This document shows, one piece after another, positions 1 to 6,263 of a stretch of 24,538 nt of DNA (positions are counted from its first letter, which is position 1; every line of letters starts with the position of its first letter). The notes below the pieces were generated by a model. It worked only from the letters and a program-made list of their open reading frames with translations, made no database searches and had not been told where the DNA came from. Made by a program: the position numbers and the translations under genes. The DNA is from JAEZHK01 sp964575255 (GTDB taxonomy: Bacteria; Bacillota; Clostridia; Christensenellales; Aristaeellaceae). The stretch covers positions 1 through 24,538 of the forward strand of contig CAZNPZ010000044.1 of the NCBI GenBank assembly GCA_964575255.1. The letters run 5' to 3'.

Positions 1-55
1 GAGCGCCACCTTGCCAAGGTGGAGGTCGCGAGTCCGAGTCTCGTCTACCGCTCCA
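1..55 (+). tRNA. tRNA-Gly (anticodon GCC), 3' part only
   Basis: The window opens inside this tRNA, so the 5' acceptor strand and D arm are missing. The anticodon arm is a 5-bp stem (CCACC/GGTGG) with loop TTGCCAA, which places anticodon GCC at 13-15. A T arm with loop TCCGAGT follows. The 3' acceptor strand CTACCGC ends at 51, then comes the discriminator T at 52 and an encoded CCA at 53-55. GCC reads glycine codons GGC and GGT. It is the first of two tandem tRNA genes. Confidence 0.93.
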
Positions 56-65
56 GAAACCTTCG

Positions 66-87
66 TGGGCGGGTGCATGCCCGCCCA
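66..87 (+). other. Hairpin between the two tRNA genes
   Basis: GGGCGGG at 67-73 pairs with CCCGCCC at 80-86, flanked by a T66-A87 pair, around the 6-nt loop TGCATG. Only a short run of three T follows, so it is a weak terminator at best. A processing or spacer hairpin in the tRNA precursor is the other reading. Confidence 0.45.
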
Positions 88-107
88 GCTTTGGTTGTGT
101 GGAACAC

Positions 108-182
108 GGCGTGATAGCCAAGTGGTAAGGCAAAGGTCTGCAAAACCTTTATTCGCCGGTTCAAGTCCGGCTCACGCCTCCA
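108..182 (+). tRNA. tRNA-Cys (anticodon GCA)
   Basis: Complete cloverleaf of 75 nt including an encoded CCA. The acceptor strands GGCGTGA (108-114) and TCACGCC (172-178) pair fully. The D arm has GCCA/AGTGGTAAGGC. The anticodon loop CTGCAAA carries GCA at 140-142, and the T arm has the loop TTCAAGT. The discriminator is T179 and CCA is 180-182. It lies 52 bp after tRNA-Gly and is followed within 10 bp by a terminator, so the two are probably one transcript. Confidence 0.96.
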
Positions 183-187
183 AGGAC

Positions 188-220
188 AGCCCCCGAAAAC
201 CTCGCGTTTTCGGGGGCTTT
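188..220 (+). terminator. Intrinsic terminator of the tRNA Gly-Cys operon
   Basis: AGCCCCCGAAAAC (188-200) pairs perfectly with GTTTTCGGGGGCT (206-218) around the 5-nt loop CTCGC, and the arm ends in TTT. It lies 6 bp after the tRNA-Cys CCA end. Confidence 0.85.
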
Positions 221-263
221 GCATATCCCGTAAAGCGGATTGTCCTGAAGGGCAACACTTTGC

Positions 264-498
264 ATGGACTTGGTTCTTGTGAACAGCACGACCGAAACGA
301 TGTCCGCCGCGCCCAGCCTCGAATTCTTCCTGAGGCTGTCCGGCGAGAGCGTTTTCAATTTCACAGGGAGTCAAATCCGGACGTCTTCGAGCCCCGATCT
401 CCGAAGGCGCGACCGGATCCGCGGTTTACCTGATCAAGCGGGTCAACGCCAAGGCCCTCTCTCTTATCGGTGCGAGCGCCACCTGCGCGGCGCCATAA
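264..498 (+). pseudogene. Coding-like small ORF broken by a +1 frame change
   Basis: From ATG 264, preceded by a weak GAAGGG site, the frame reads MDLVLVNSTTETMSAAPSLE and on to roughly position 370, with GC-rich third positions. Downstream the coding-like signal moves to the +1 frame, reading through SEGATGSAVYLIKRVNAKAL to a TAA at 496-498. A strong terminator follows 15 bp later. Joined, the two parts give about 78 residues. The start (LVLVNST) and the VNAK segment faintly recall the HPr fold (VNST..., VNAKS), but the phosphorylatable His and Ser are not at the expected places and the C-terminal third is missing. The family is therefore unproven. It could be a decayed gene, an assembly error or chance. 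No promoter is visible, so it may depend on read-through from the tRNAs. Confidence 0.3.
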
Positions 499-513
499 CG
501 CGAACTCGTGGAA

Positions 514-550
514 CCGCCCCCGGAAACGACGTTTCCGGGGGCGGTTTTGT
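514..550 (+). terminator. Strong intrinsic terminator
   Basis: CCGCCCCCGGAAAC (514-527) pairs with GTTTCCGGGGGCGG (531-544) around the loop GAC, and TTTTGTT follows. Its direction fits the end of the broken ORF at 264-498. It also faces the end of the minus-strand GGDEF gene, but the minus side has only two T after the stem. Confidence 0.85.
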
Positions 551-557
551 TGATGGT

Positions 558-1445
558 TTATTGCATTGCCGCGATCTGGCTGCCCGGCAGCGCGCCGAGA
601 TCGCCAACCTCGGTCAGTCGTTCCTGCAGCGCGTACATCGTATCCCCTTTGTACGCGGCGACAGTCGAGATCGACATAACCACAGAAATTGGCTCGCCCT
701 GCATCCGAATCAATGGGTTTTTGATGAGGCTGCGCACTTTTTCACGGATAAACCCCAAATCCTCCTCGGAGACGCCGATGATCGCCACCAGAATCTCCTC
801 CCCGCCCCACCGTCCGACGAAATCGTTTTTGCGAAACGCGCCGCGGATCTCTTTCGCGACCAGTTTGACGATTTTATCCCCGACATCAAGACCGAACGCC
901 TTTTGGACGTCGCCGAGGTTTTGGATTCTCGCCAGGATCATCGAAAACGAGATGTCCAGGTTGTCCAGTTCATTCAGGCGGTTTTTCAGATAGTAATCGA
1001 TGTACCGCCGGTTGGGAAGCCCGGTGAGCGCGTCATACATCGACGCGTCCTCCGCCGAGCCGGTCCCCTTGAAAGGCTGACTGTCGGCGGCTTCCGAGAA
1101 GACCTCCATCGCGCCTCTGATATCGCCGCCGTCGAGGATCGGCGTCGTCCGTACGGAGACCGCCACGTGCTGCCCGCACCGGTGCCGCAGGCAAGCGTTC
1201 AGTTCCCTGCCCTTGCCGTCCTGCAGGGTCTTATGCAGGGGAAACGCGGCGGCGCGCAGCGAGCCGCTGTCTTTTTTATAATGGTAGAACGCCTCGTCCG
1301 TGCAGTGCCTGCCGACGACGTCGTCCGCCCTTAGCCCGGTGATGCGTTCCGCGCTCTTGTTCCAGAAGGTGACAAGTTTGTTGGTGTCGACGAGACAAAC
1401 GCCCTCATTCAGGCTGTTCAGAATGCTCCTACACACGTTTTCCAT
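558..1445 (-). CDS. PAS domain-containing diguanylate cyclase (GGDEF)
   Basis: Predicted to make cyclic di-GMP from two GTP. About 295 residues. The N-terminal part (roughly 5-110) is PAS-like (GVCLVDTNKLVTFWNKSAER), a likely sensory domain. The GGDEF domain begins at DALTGLPNRR. The active-site loop reads GGEEI, a tolerated form of GG(D/E)EF. Five residues before it lies RKND, matching the RxxD product-inhibition site, so feedback by c-di-GMP is expected. No membrane segment is visible, so the protein is probably cytoplasmic. An upstream GTG at 1454 is in frame, but the ribosome site AAGGCGG abuts it and is properly spaced (9 nt) only from ATG 1445, which is why this start is chosen. It is transcribed alone from a consensus-like promoter. 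The signal sensed is unknown. Confidence 0.9.
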   Translation of the reverse strand: MENVCRSILNSLNEGVCLVDTNKLVTFWNKSAERITGLRADDVVGRHCTDEAFYHYKKDSGSLRAAAFPLHKTLQDGKGRELNACLRHRCGQHVAVSVRTTPILDGGDIRGAMEVFSEAADSQPFKGTGSAEDASMYDALTGLPNRRYIDYYLKNRLNELDNLDISFSMILARIQNLGDVQKAFGLDVGDKIVKLVAKEIRGAFRKNDFVGRWGGEEILVAIIGVSEEDLGFIREKVRSLIKNPLIRMQGEPISVVMSISTVAAYKGDTMYALQERLTEVGDLGALPGSQIAAMQ

Positions 1446-1477
1446 CGCGGTCACCCGCCTTGTCAGAATCTGCCATT

Positions 1478-1506
1478 ACTTTATCCAAGTCACAGAAAAA
1501 TGTCAA
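1478..1506 (-). promoter_or_regulatory. Promoter of the PAS-GGDEF gene
   Basis: On the minus strand a perfect -35 TTGACA (1501-1506) is separated by 17 bp from -10 TAAAGT (1478-1483). It lies about 30 bp upstream of the chosen start codon. Confidence 0.7.
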
Positions 1507-1542
1507 TGAAAAAAATGTGTATGAAGCGGTTCAGTCGCACGA

Positions 1543-1566
1543 CAAAACCCGCCGATGATCGGCGGG
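1543..1566 (-). terminator. Intrinsic terminator after the small membrane protein
   Basis: Read on the minus strand, CCCGCC and GGCGGG form a GC stem (1548-1566) with a short loop, followed by TTTTG. It lies 20 bp after the stop of the 55-residue gene, on the same strand. Confidence 0.75.
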
Positions 1567-1585
1567 CCGTTATGTATCCCAACCA

Positions 1586-1753
1586 TTATACATTCCAGAG
1601 AATGATGCCCAGGATGGTCAGCGCCATGCCGAAGATCGCCGCCCAGAACCAGTAGGGCACGCAGAAAAGAAGAATTGACAGACCCACCACGATCATCGCC
1701 GCCGCCAGCATCCGGTTGCAGGAAAACCCCTTCCCGCAAAAGCGCCTGCGCAT
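1586..1753 (-). CDS. Small membrane protein, 55 residues
   Basis: The product starts MRRRFCGKGFSCNRMLAAAM and continues as two closely spaced hydrophobic stretches (about residues 15-33 and 36-54), ending LWNV. The basic, cysteine-containing N-terminus (two Cys five residues apart) followed by a helical hairpin suggests an inner-membrane protein with a cytoplasmic tail. ATG 1753 is preferred over the in-frame ATG 1768 because GGGGGTGA lies 5-6 nt before it. A dedicated terminator follows. It lies downstream of the lacI-type gene on the same strand with about 100 bp between. I do not recognise a family, and the function is unknown. Confidence 0.65.
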   Translation of the reverse strand: MRRRFCGKGFSCNRMLAAAMIVVGLSILLFCVPYWFWAAIFGMALTILGIILWNV

Positions 1754-1851
1754 GGACGTCACCCCCATGCGTCATGGTATGCCGCGTCAGGCGCGTTGGT
1801 TCAGGCCGCGTAAACCAAAGGATGATGCTCCGGATGACAAGCCGTCATGAA

Positions 1852-2862
1852 TCAGATCGCGCGCACCGAGCCGCCTTCGATCATCCTGCCAGCGACGATC
1901 CGGTACTCGCGGTCTTCCGGGTCTTCCAGAAGCCTCGTCATCAGTTCCACGCCAGCGCGGGCGATTTCATCCGCCGGCTGCTCCACGGTCGCCAGCGGCG
2001 GCAGCGTAAAGCAAGCAAGCTCGATCCCATCAAACCCGACCACGCTGACATCCCGCGGCACCTGAAGACCCGATTCATGCAGCGCGCGCATCGCGCCGAT
2101 CGCCATGACATCGCTCATCGCGAACAATGCGGTAAAGTCGCGGCCTTTGGACAGGAGTTCCAGCGCTGCGCGGTACGCGCCCTCCATGCTGAAGGGGCTG
2201 GCCGTATACAGTTCCTCCGCAAGCTCGAGGCCATGCGCTTCCAGCGCGTCCGTCGCGCCTTTGAACCGAAGGCCGATGCCGTCCCCCGAACCTTCGCGGC
2301 CGCCGATTACCGCGATCCTGCGGTGGCCATTCTCGATCAGCCGCTCAACCGCCATCCGGCCGCAGGCGCGGTTGTCTACGCTGACGCTGGAAATGCCCGA
2401 TGCGTCCAGCGTCGAGGCGTCCACCGTCACAAACACGCAGGGAATGCCCAGTTGCAGCACATCCGCCCTGCGCCCCACGACGTTGCTGCCCAGAAAGAAG
2501 ATGCCCTCCAGCTTTTTTTCCGCCACCAGACGGAACGCGGCGTCCAGTTCCTCCCCGCGCTCGTCGATGAACTCGATCACGTATTGATGCCCCGTCTCCC
2601 AGCCGTAGTCGGTCATCTGCTCGGCGATGCCGGTCAAAAAGCTGTTGCGCCGCCCGCGGACAATGATCGCGGATAGACCGCTGGCTCGTTGCTTTAAATT
2701 CTTCGCGTTGGCGTTGGGCGCGTACCCCAGTTCCTCCACGATGCGCAACACCTTCTGACGGGTCTCCTCCCCCACGTCCGAACGGTTGTTGAGCGCCCGC
2801 GACACGGTGGAGATGCCCACCCCCGCGCGGCTCGCGATGTCCCGGATGGTGTATACTTTCAT
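1852..2862 (-). CDS. LacI-family transcriptional regulator
   Basis: 336 residues, the usual length for the family. The N-terminal helix-turn-helix is textbook: MKVYTIRDIASRAGVGISTV, then SRALNN and the hinge region up to about residue 58. The rest is a periplasmic-binding-protein-like effector domain, with VDNRACGRMAVERLIENGHR and ALFAMSDVMAIGAMRALHES as recognisable segments. Such proteins usually bind a sugar or sugar phosphate and repress nearby genes. ATG 2862 is chosen because GGGAGGG lies 6 nt upstream and because the helix-turn-helix starts there. The open frame runs further upstream to 2988, but that part crosses the promoter region. It is divergent from the HAD phosphatase gene, its most likely target besides itself. 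No sugar transporter or hydrolase gene is adjacent, so the effector cannot be guessed. Confidence 0.92.
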   Translation of the reverse strand: MKVYTIRDIASRAGVGISTVSRALNNRSDVGEETRQKVLRIVEELGYAPNANAKNLKQRASGLSAIIVRGRRNSFLTGIAEQMTDYGWETGHQYVIEFIDERGEELDAAFRLVAEKKLEGIFFLGSNVVGRRADVLQLGIPCVFVTVDASTLDASGISSVSVDNRACGRMAVERLIENGHRRIAVIGGREGSGDGIGLRFKGATDALEAHGLELAEELYTASPFSMEGAYRAALELLSKGRDFTALFAMSDVMAIGAMRALHESGLQVPRDVSVVGFDGIELACFTLPPLATVEQPADEIARAGVELMTRLLEDPEDREYRIVAGRMIEGGSVRAI

Positions 2863-2932
2863 GCTGACCCTCCCTGGGAACGGCTTGTTCCGAAAACGGC
2901 TATGACGCGCGACTTGGTTCTTTTTCATTCGC

Positions 2933-2948
2933 TTAACGGAATCGTTTA
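2933..2948. promoter_or_regulatory. Candidate LacI-type operator
   Basis: TTAACG (2933-2938) and CGTTTA (2943-2948) form an inverted repeat with one mismatch across a 4-bp spacer. It lies over the predicted start point of the lacI-type gene and just upstream of the HAD promoter. Size and position suit autoregulation, but the centre is not the usual CG step of LacI operators. Confidence 0.35.
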
Positions 2949-2953
2949 CGGAC

Positions 2954-2982
2954 ATGATACCCGGTTTTGTTGCTTTTTGCAA
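2954..2982 (-). promoter_or_regulatory. Promoter of the LacI-family gene
   Basis: On the minus strand, -35 TTGCAA (2977-2982) is 17 bp from -10 TATCAT (2954-2959). Start of transcription would fall near 2947, giving a leader of about 85 nt. It overlaps the oppositely directed HAD promoter. Confidence 0.55.
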
Positions 2983-2998
2983 GCGCAATGTTTATAAT
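2970..2998 (+). promoter_or_regulatory. Promoter of the HAD phosphatase gene
   Basis: -35 TTGCTT (2970-2975), a 17-bp spacer and a perfect -10 TATAAT (2993-2998). The transcript would begin near 3005, just before the AAGGAGG ribosome site. Confidence 0.7.
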
Positions 2999-3022
2999 GG
3001 CAAAAAAGGAGGTCTTTGGAAC

Positions 3023-3628
3023 GTGATCAAAAATCTGCTGCTCGACCTTGGCAATGTGACCCTTGTATTTGATCCTTATTTGATGACCGCACCATGGGTG
3101 GACAATGAAGCCGACCGGGACGAGATCGTCCGCGCGCTGTTCCTGCATCCGGATTGGGGCAAAGGCGACGATGGCAGCCTGACGGAAGCCCAAATCTGCG
3201 AAAACGCGAGCGGAAGGCTTCCGGAGCGCCTGCATCCGGCGCTTCGGAACGTGATTACGCATTGGCCCGAATACATGACCCCGCTGCCCGGCGCCGAAGA
3301 ATTCCTCCGGGAAATGAAGGCGCGCGGCCTGAAGCTGTATATCCTGTCCAACGCGCCGGTGCGCTACGGCGAGTTCAGGGGGAAGTACCCGATTCTGAAG
3401 CTGTTTGACGGCGAGGTGATCTCCGCGCTGATCGGCCGAGCAAAACCGGGAAGGGCGTTTTTTGAGTACGCGCTTGAAACCTTTCACCTGAACCCTTCAG
3501 AGTGCTTTTTTGTGGATGACCTTGCGCACAATGTGGCGGGCGCAAAAAGCTGTGGCATCGATGCACTGGTTTTCAAAGGGGATTTTCAGGCGCTCCGGAT
3601 GCTGATTGATGCGCGAAACGCGGCCTGA
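3023..3628 (+). CDS. HAD-superfamily phosphatase (YihX-like)
   Basis: 201 residues, a small-molecule phosphate monoesterase of the HAD-IA type. Motif I is LDLGNV with nucleophile D8; the position of the usual second Asp is Gly, as in YihX-type glucose-1-phosphatases (FDLGNV). Motif II is LSN (S109), motif III is K141 in AKPGRAF, and motif IV is VDD (D165, D166). The cap region lies between about 15 and 95. GTG 3023 is chosen because AAGGAGG lies 10 nt upstream and the -10 box lies only 25 bp before it; the open frame runs back to 2954, but that would place the promoter inside the gene. It is divergent from the LacI-type gene. The substrate is inferred only by family resemblance. Confidence 0.88.
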   Translation: MIKNLLLDLGNVTLVFDPYLMTAPWVDNEADRDEIVRALFLHPDWGKGDDGSLTEAQICENASGRLPERLHPALRNVITHWPEYMTPLPGAEEFLREMKARGLKLYILSNAPVRYGEFRGKYPILKLFDGEVISALIGRAKPGRAFFEYALETFHLNPSECFFVDDLAHNVAGAKSCGIDALVFKGDFQALRMLIDARNAA

Positions 3629-3724
3629 ATCTCAAAATTTCCAATTTGCGGCATTTTATGGGCAACCGACTGCGCACGGATTCGTCTAATCCTCGGTGAA
3701 CGCGCAATATGAGGGGATGGTGCC

Positions 3725-5098
3725 ATGAAAAAGGCGTTGGCGGTTCTGATCGCACTGATCGTCATGTCCTGTGGCGCGATGGCGGAGGAGCGCCCGTTCG
3801 CGCTCAACGGGGAGCAGGGTTCGGACGTGTACAGTTGGGACGGAACCCAGTTGACCGTATCTGGAAACTATCTCTACATCTATTCGATTACCGACGGGAA
3901 ATCCGGCCCGGACGGGGAATTGTTCGCGGCGCAGTCCGCGAATCAAACCCTTCCGGAAGGCGACGATTACGCATCCCCCCGTTACGCGATTCTGGACGCG
4001 AAGGGCCAACAACTGACGGATTTTCTCTACGACAGCCTGGAATATGACGCGGACAACGATGTAATCTACTATACCATCGACGGTCTGTACGGCGCGATGA
4101 GCCGCTCTCTGGAAGAATTGGTGCCCTGCGAGTATGATTCGGTGGCGTCTGACGGAACGGGCGGTTTTCTCATGGTGCGACACAGCGACGCGTCCGCGCC
4201 ACCGATACTGCGTATGGCGAAGGGCGCGTCGCCCAAGCCGACAGGGATTAGAGCGCGGTTTTACTGGAGCGGCTTCTCGGAAGGTCTGTGCCCCGCCTCC
4301 GCCGAAAACGGACTGTACGGCTTTCTGAACAGTCAGGGCAAGTGGGCGATTAAGCCGAAGTTCGACTGGGTGCAGAACTTTAACGGTGGCTATGCCATTG
4401 CGCGGGAGAAAAACAAGACCGGCGTCATTGACGAGACCGGCAGGTGGGCCATCAAACCCAGCTATGACGACGACCGGGGCATGCTGCCGGATGGCAGCGC
4501 GGCCATCCTGCTTCGCGGCACCCAGGCGTTCGTCCTTCGCCCGTCAGACGGCAAACAATTGTTCTCTGTGAAGCTTTCAAAGGACGGCTATGTGTCAACC
4601 AGCTATGATAAGCCCATCTTCACCGTGACCGACAAGAGAAAGACCACACTCTACAAATCGGATGGCACGAAGGTTTTATCCCTTTCCGACAGCTACTCTT
4701 TCGACCTTTGGAGCACGCAGCCGGGGGACAGGCTGCTCGCATCCTCGGCTAACGACAGCATCCTGATCGACCTCTCCGGAAAAACCATTTTCAAGTCTCA
4801 AAGCCTGACCTATCTGGACACTGTGGAAGGCAAGGCGCTGTACCTCACCGCCCGATTCAAGACCCACTCCGTGACCTATGAAGGCAGCAGCGGGCCGACG
4901 ACCGAACCGATCTACTCGACCTTCCGCTACGGCATCGTGGATTCCGACGGGCAGCAGGTTTTGCCGACGGTTTATTCAACGCTGTATTCGCTGGTTCCCG
5001 GACGGTATTACGCCGAAGACGCGCGGTTTCGGGGCGTGATCGATACCAGCGGGCACTGGATCGTCTCTGAATCCCTGTATGACCAACTGACGGACTGA
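3725..5098 (+). CDS. Exported WG-repeat protein
   Basis: 457 residues. It starts with a signal peptide, MKKALAVLIALIVMSCGAMA, with a likely cleavage after AMA at residue 20; Cys16 could alternatively be lipidated. The mature part contains WG (KWG-type) beta repeats. The clearest are YGFLNSQGKWAIKPKFDW (about 199-216) and GVIDETGRWAIKPSYDD (about 233-249), with weaker copies near 86, 122, 406 and 440. Such repeats form beta structures with unclear, probably binding, functions. The ribosome site is GAGGGG. It is followed after 16 bp by a PstS-like gene with its own strong ribosome site, so the two are probably cotranscribed and act together at the cell surface. No clear promoter is seen in 3629-3724. 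Confidence 0.85.
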   Translation: MKKALAVLIALIVMSCGAMAEERPFALNGEQGSDVYSWDGTQLTVSGNYLYIYSITDGKSGPDGELFAAQSANQTLPEGDDYASPRYAILDAKGQQLTDFLYDSLEYDADNDVIYYTIDGLYGAMSRSLEELVPCEYDSVASDGTGGFLMVRHSDASAPPILRMAKGASPKPTGIRARFYWSGFSEGLCPASAENGLYGFLNSQGKWAIKPKFDWVQNFNGGYAIAREKNKTGVIDETGRWAIKPSYDDDRGMLPDGSAAILLRGTQAFVLRPSDGKQLFSVKLSKDGYVSTSYDKPIFTVTDKRKTTLYKSDGTKVLSLSDSYSFDLWSTQPGDRLLASSANDSILIDLSGKTIFKSQSLTYLDTVEGKALYLTARFKTHSVTYEGSSGPTTEPIYSTFRYGIVDSDGQQVLPTVYSTLYSLVPGRYYAEDARFRGVIDTSGHWIVSESLYDQLTD

Positions 5099-5114
5099 AA
5101 CGAGGAGGATTTAC

Positions 5115-5999
5115 ATGAAAAAACTGACCGTTGCGGCAATCCTGATGGCAATGTTCCTCGCGGTTCCGGCGTTGGCCGCCGCGCCTCAATCCGACGTGAA
5201 CAGCTACCCGATTGTCGACGGCTCCACCGCGACGCTTCCGCTCAGCTACCAGCTGATGGAGGCGGCGACAGGCTGTTCGGAAGACGTTGCGATGTCCGCG
5301 ATCTCCCACAGCAAGACCACTGAGTCATTCTACGCGCTGGTGGACGGGCGTGCGGATCTTCTGCTGGTCTACGAACCCAGCCAGGACGCCTACGATTACG
5401 CCGCTCAGATGGGCGTGAAGCTGAAGGTAAAGCCCATCGGCCGCGACGCGCTGGTGTTCCTGGTGAACCCCGAAAACAAGGTTCAGTCGCTCACCAGGAA
5501 TCAGTTGATCGGTATCTATACCGGCAAGACCACAAACTGGAAGGATCTGGGCGGCGACGACCTCCCGATTGTCGCCTATCAGCGCATCGAGAATTCCGGC
5601 AGTCAGGTAATGATGGAGAAGCAGGTCATGAAGGGCAAAGCGATGATGGACGCCCCGAAGGAACTGCGCACTGACGAAATGGCCGAACTGATCGACGTGG
5701 TTGCCTCCTACAAGGATTCGCCCAGCGCGATCGGCTACTCGGTGTACTACTACGTACACAACATGTACAGTAATGCCAACATCCGGCTGCTTCAGGTTGG
5801 CGGCGTCGCGGCGGACAACAATCACATCGCCTCAGGCGAATACCCGTTCACCCAGGACTTCTATGCCGTGATCCGCGAAGACGCGCCCACGGACAGCATC
5901 CAGGCGAAGCTCTTCGACTGGCTGACGACCGACGAGGGTCAGGCGCTGATTTCAGGCGCTGGGTATGTCGCCGTCGCCGGGGATGCGGTCACGAAATAG
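5115..5999 (+). CDS. PstS-like substrate-binding protein
   Basis: 294 residues with a signal peptide (MKKLTVAAILMAMFLAVPALA) cleaved near residue 21-23 and no lipobox. The mature protein has PstS/PBP-like features: YPIVDGSTATLPLSYQLMEA at the front, the hinge-like GRDALVFLVNPENKVQSLT, and IGIYTGKTTNWKDLGG, which resembles the PstS segment before its phosphate-binding loop. That loop (RSDGSGT in PstS) reads RIENSGSQ here, so the ligand may differ from phosphate. No pstC, pstA or pstB is nearby, so it may work as a sensor or stand-alone binder rather than a transporter part. The start is set by GAGGAGG 6 nt upstream. Confidence 0.85.
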   Translation: MKKLTVAAILMAMFLAVPALAAAPQSDVNSYPIVDGSTATLPLSYQLMEAATGCSEDVAMSAISHSKTTESFYALVDGRADLLLVYEPSQDAYDYAAQMGVKLKVKPIGRDALVFLVNPENKVQSLTRNQLIGIYTGKTTNWKDLGGDDLPIVAYQRIENSGSQVMMEKQVMKGKAMMDAPKELRTDEMAELIDVVASYKDSPSAIGYSVYYYVHNMYSNANIRLLQVGGVAADNNHIASGEYPFTQDFYAVIREDAPTDSIQAKLFDWLTTDEGQALISGAGYVAVAGDAVTK

Positions 6000-6019
6000 C
6001 TGCCGAACTGTACACACAC

Positions 6020-6258
6020 GCCCGGATGCGCGATGCTCCGGGCATTGTCATGTCATTATCCCAGGGAGAGGGTGGAGAGGGCGCCGAAGCCCTTTCCACA
6101 TCAAATCAATTCCGGCGGCGTGAACGGCTGAATTGGCTTTCCCCCAAAGGCCGTTTGCCCGGCCGACTGGGAAAGCGTTCCCGAACCGGTTCCCGTCCCG
6201 AAACGCCCGCAGGCGTATTCGGGAATTCCCTTGGCGCGTGTCGACGCTGTCGACACGC
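6020..6258. repeat. Hairpin-rich intergenic segment
   Basis: This gene-free segment separates two convergent genes. Stems in order: GCCCGGA/TCCGGGC (6020-6043); an 11-bp stem GTGGAGAGGGC/GCCCTTTCCAC (6072-6099) with loop GCCGAA; CAATTC/GAATTG (6107-6135); GCTTTCCC/GGGAAAGC (6136-6176) enclosing GGCCG/CGGCC; a 12-bp stem with one bulge (6196-6224, loop CGCA); and a perfect 10-bp GCGTGTCGAC/GTCGACACGC (6236-6258, loop GCT). None is followed by a T run, so these are not ordinary terminators, although the first may partly stop transcription of the PstS-like gene. An open frame through it (6026-6325) has no ribosome site and runs into the end of the degV gene on the opposite strand, so it is not called. 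It could be a dispersed structured repeat or a non-coding RNA. Confidence 0.5.
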
Positions 6259-6263
6259 TGGCC

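Noticed and set aside
474..484. GAGCGCCACCT repeats the first 11 bases of the window (tRNA-Gly), suggesting an attachment-site duplication
   Set aside because: Only 11 bp, it does not include the tRNA 3' end, and no integrase is near. Probably coincidence.
2863..2988. N-terminal extension of the LacI-type protein
   Set aside because: The helix-turn-helix starts at ATG 2862 with a GGGAGGG site; the extension is promoter DNA.
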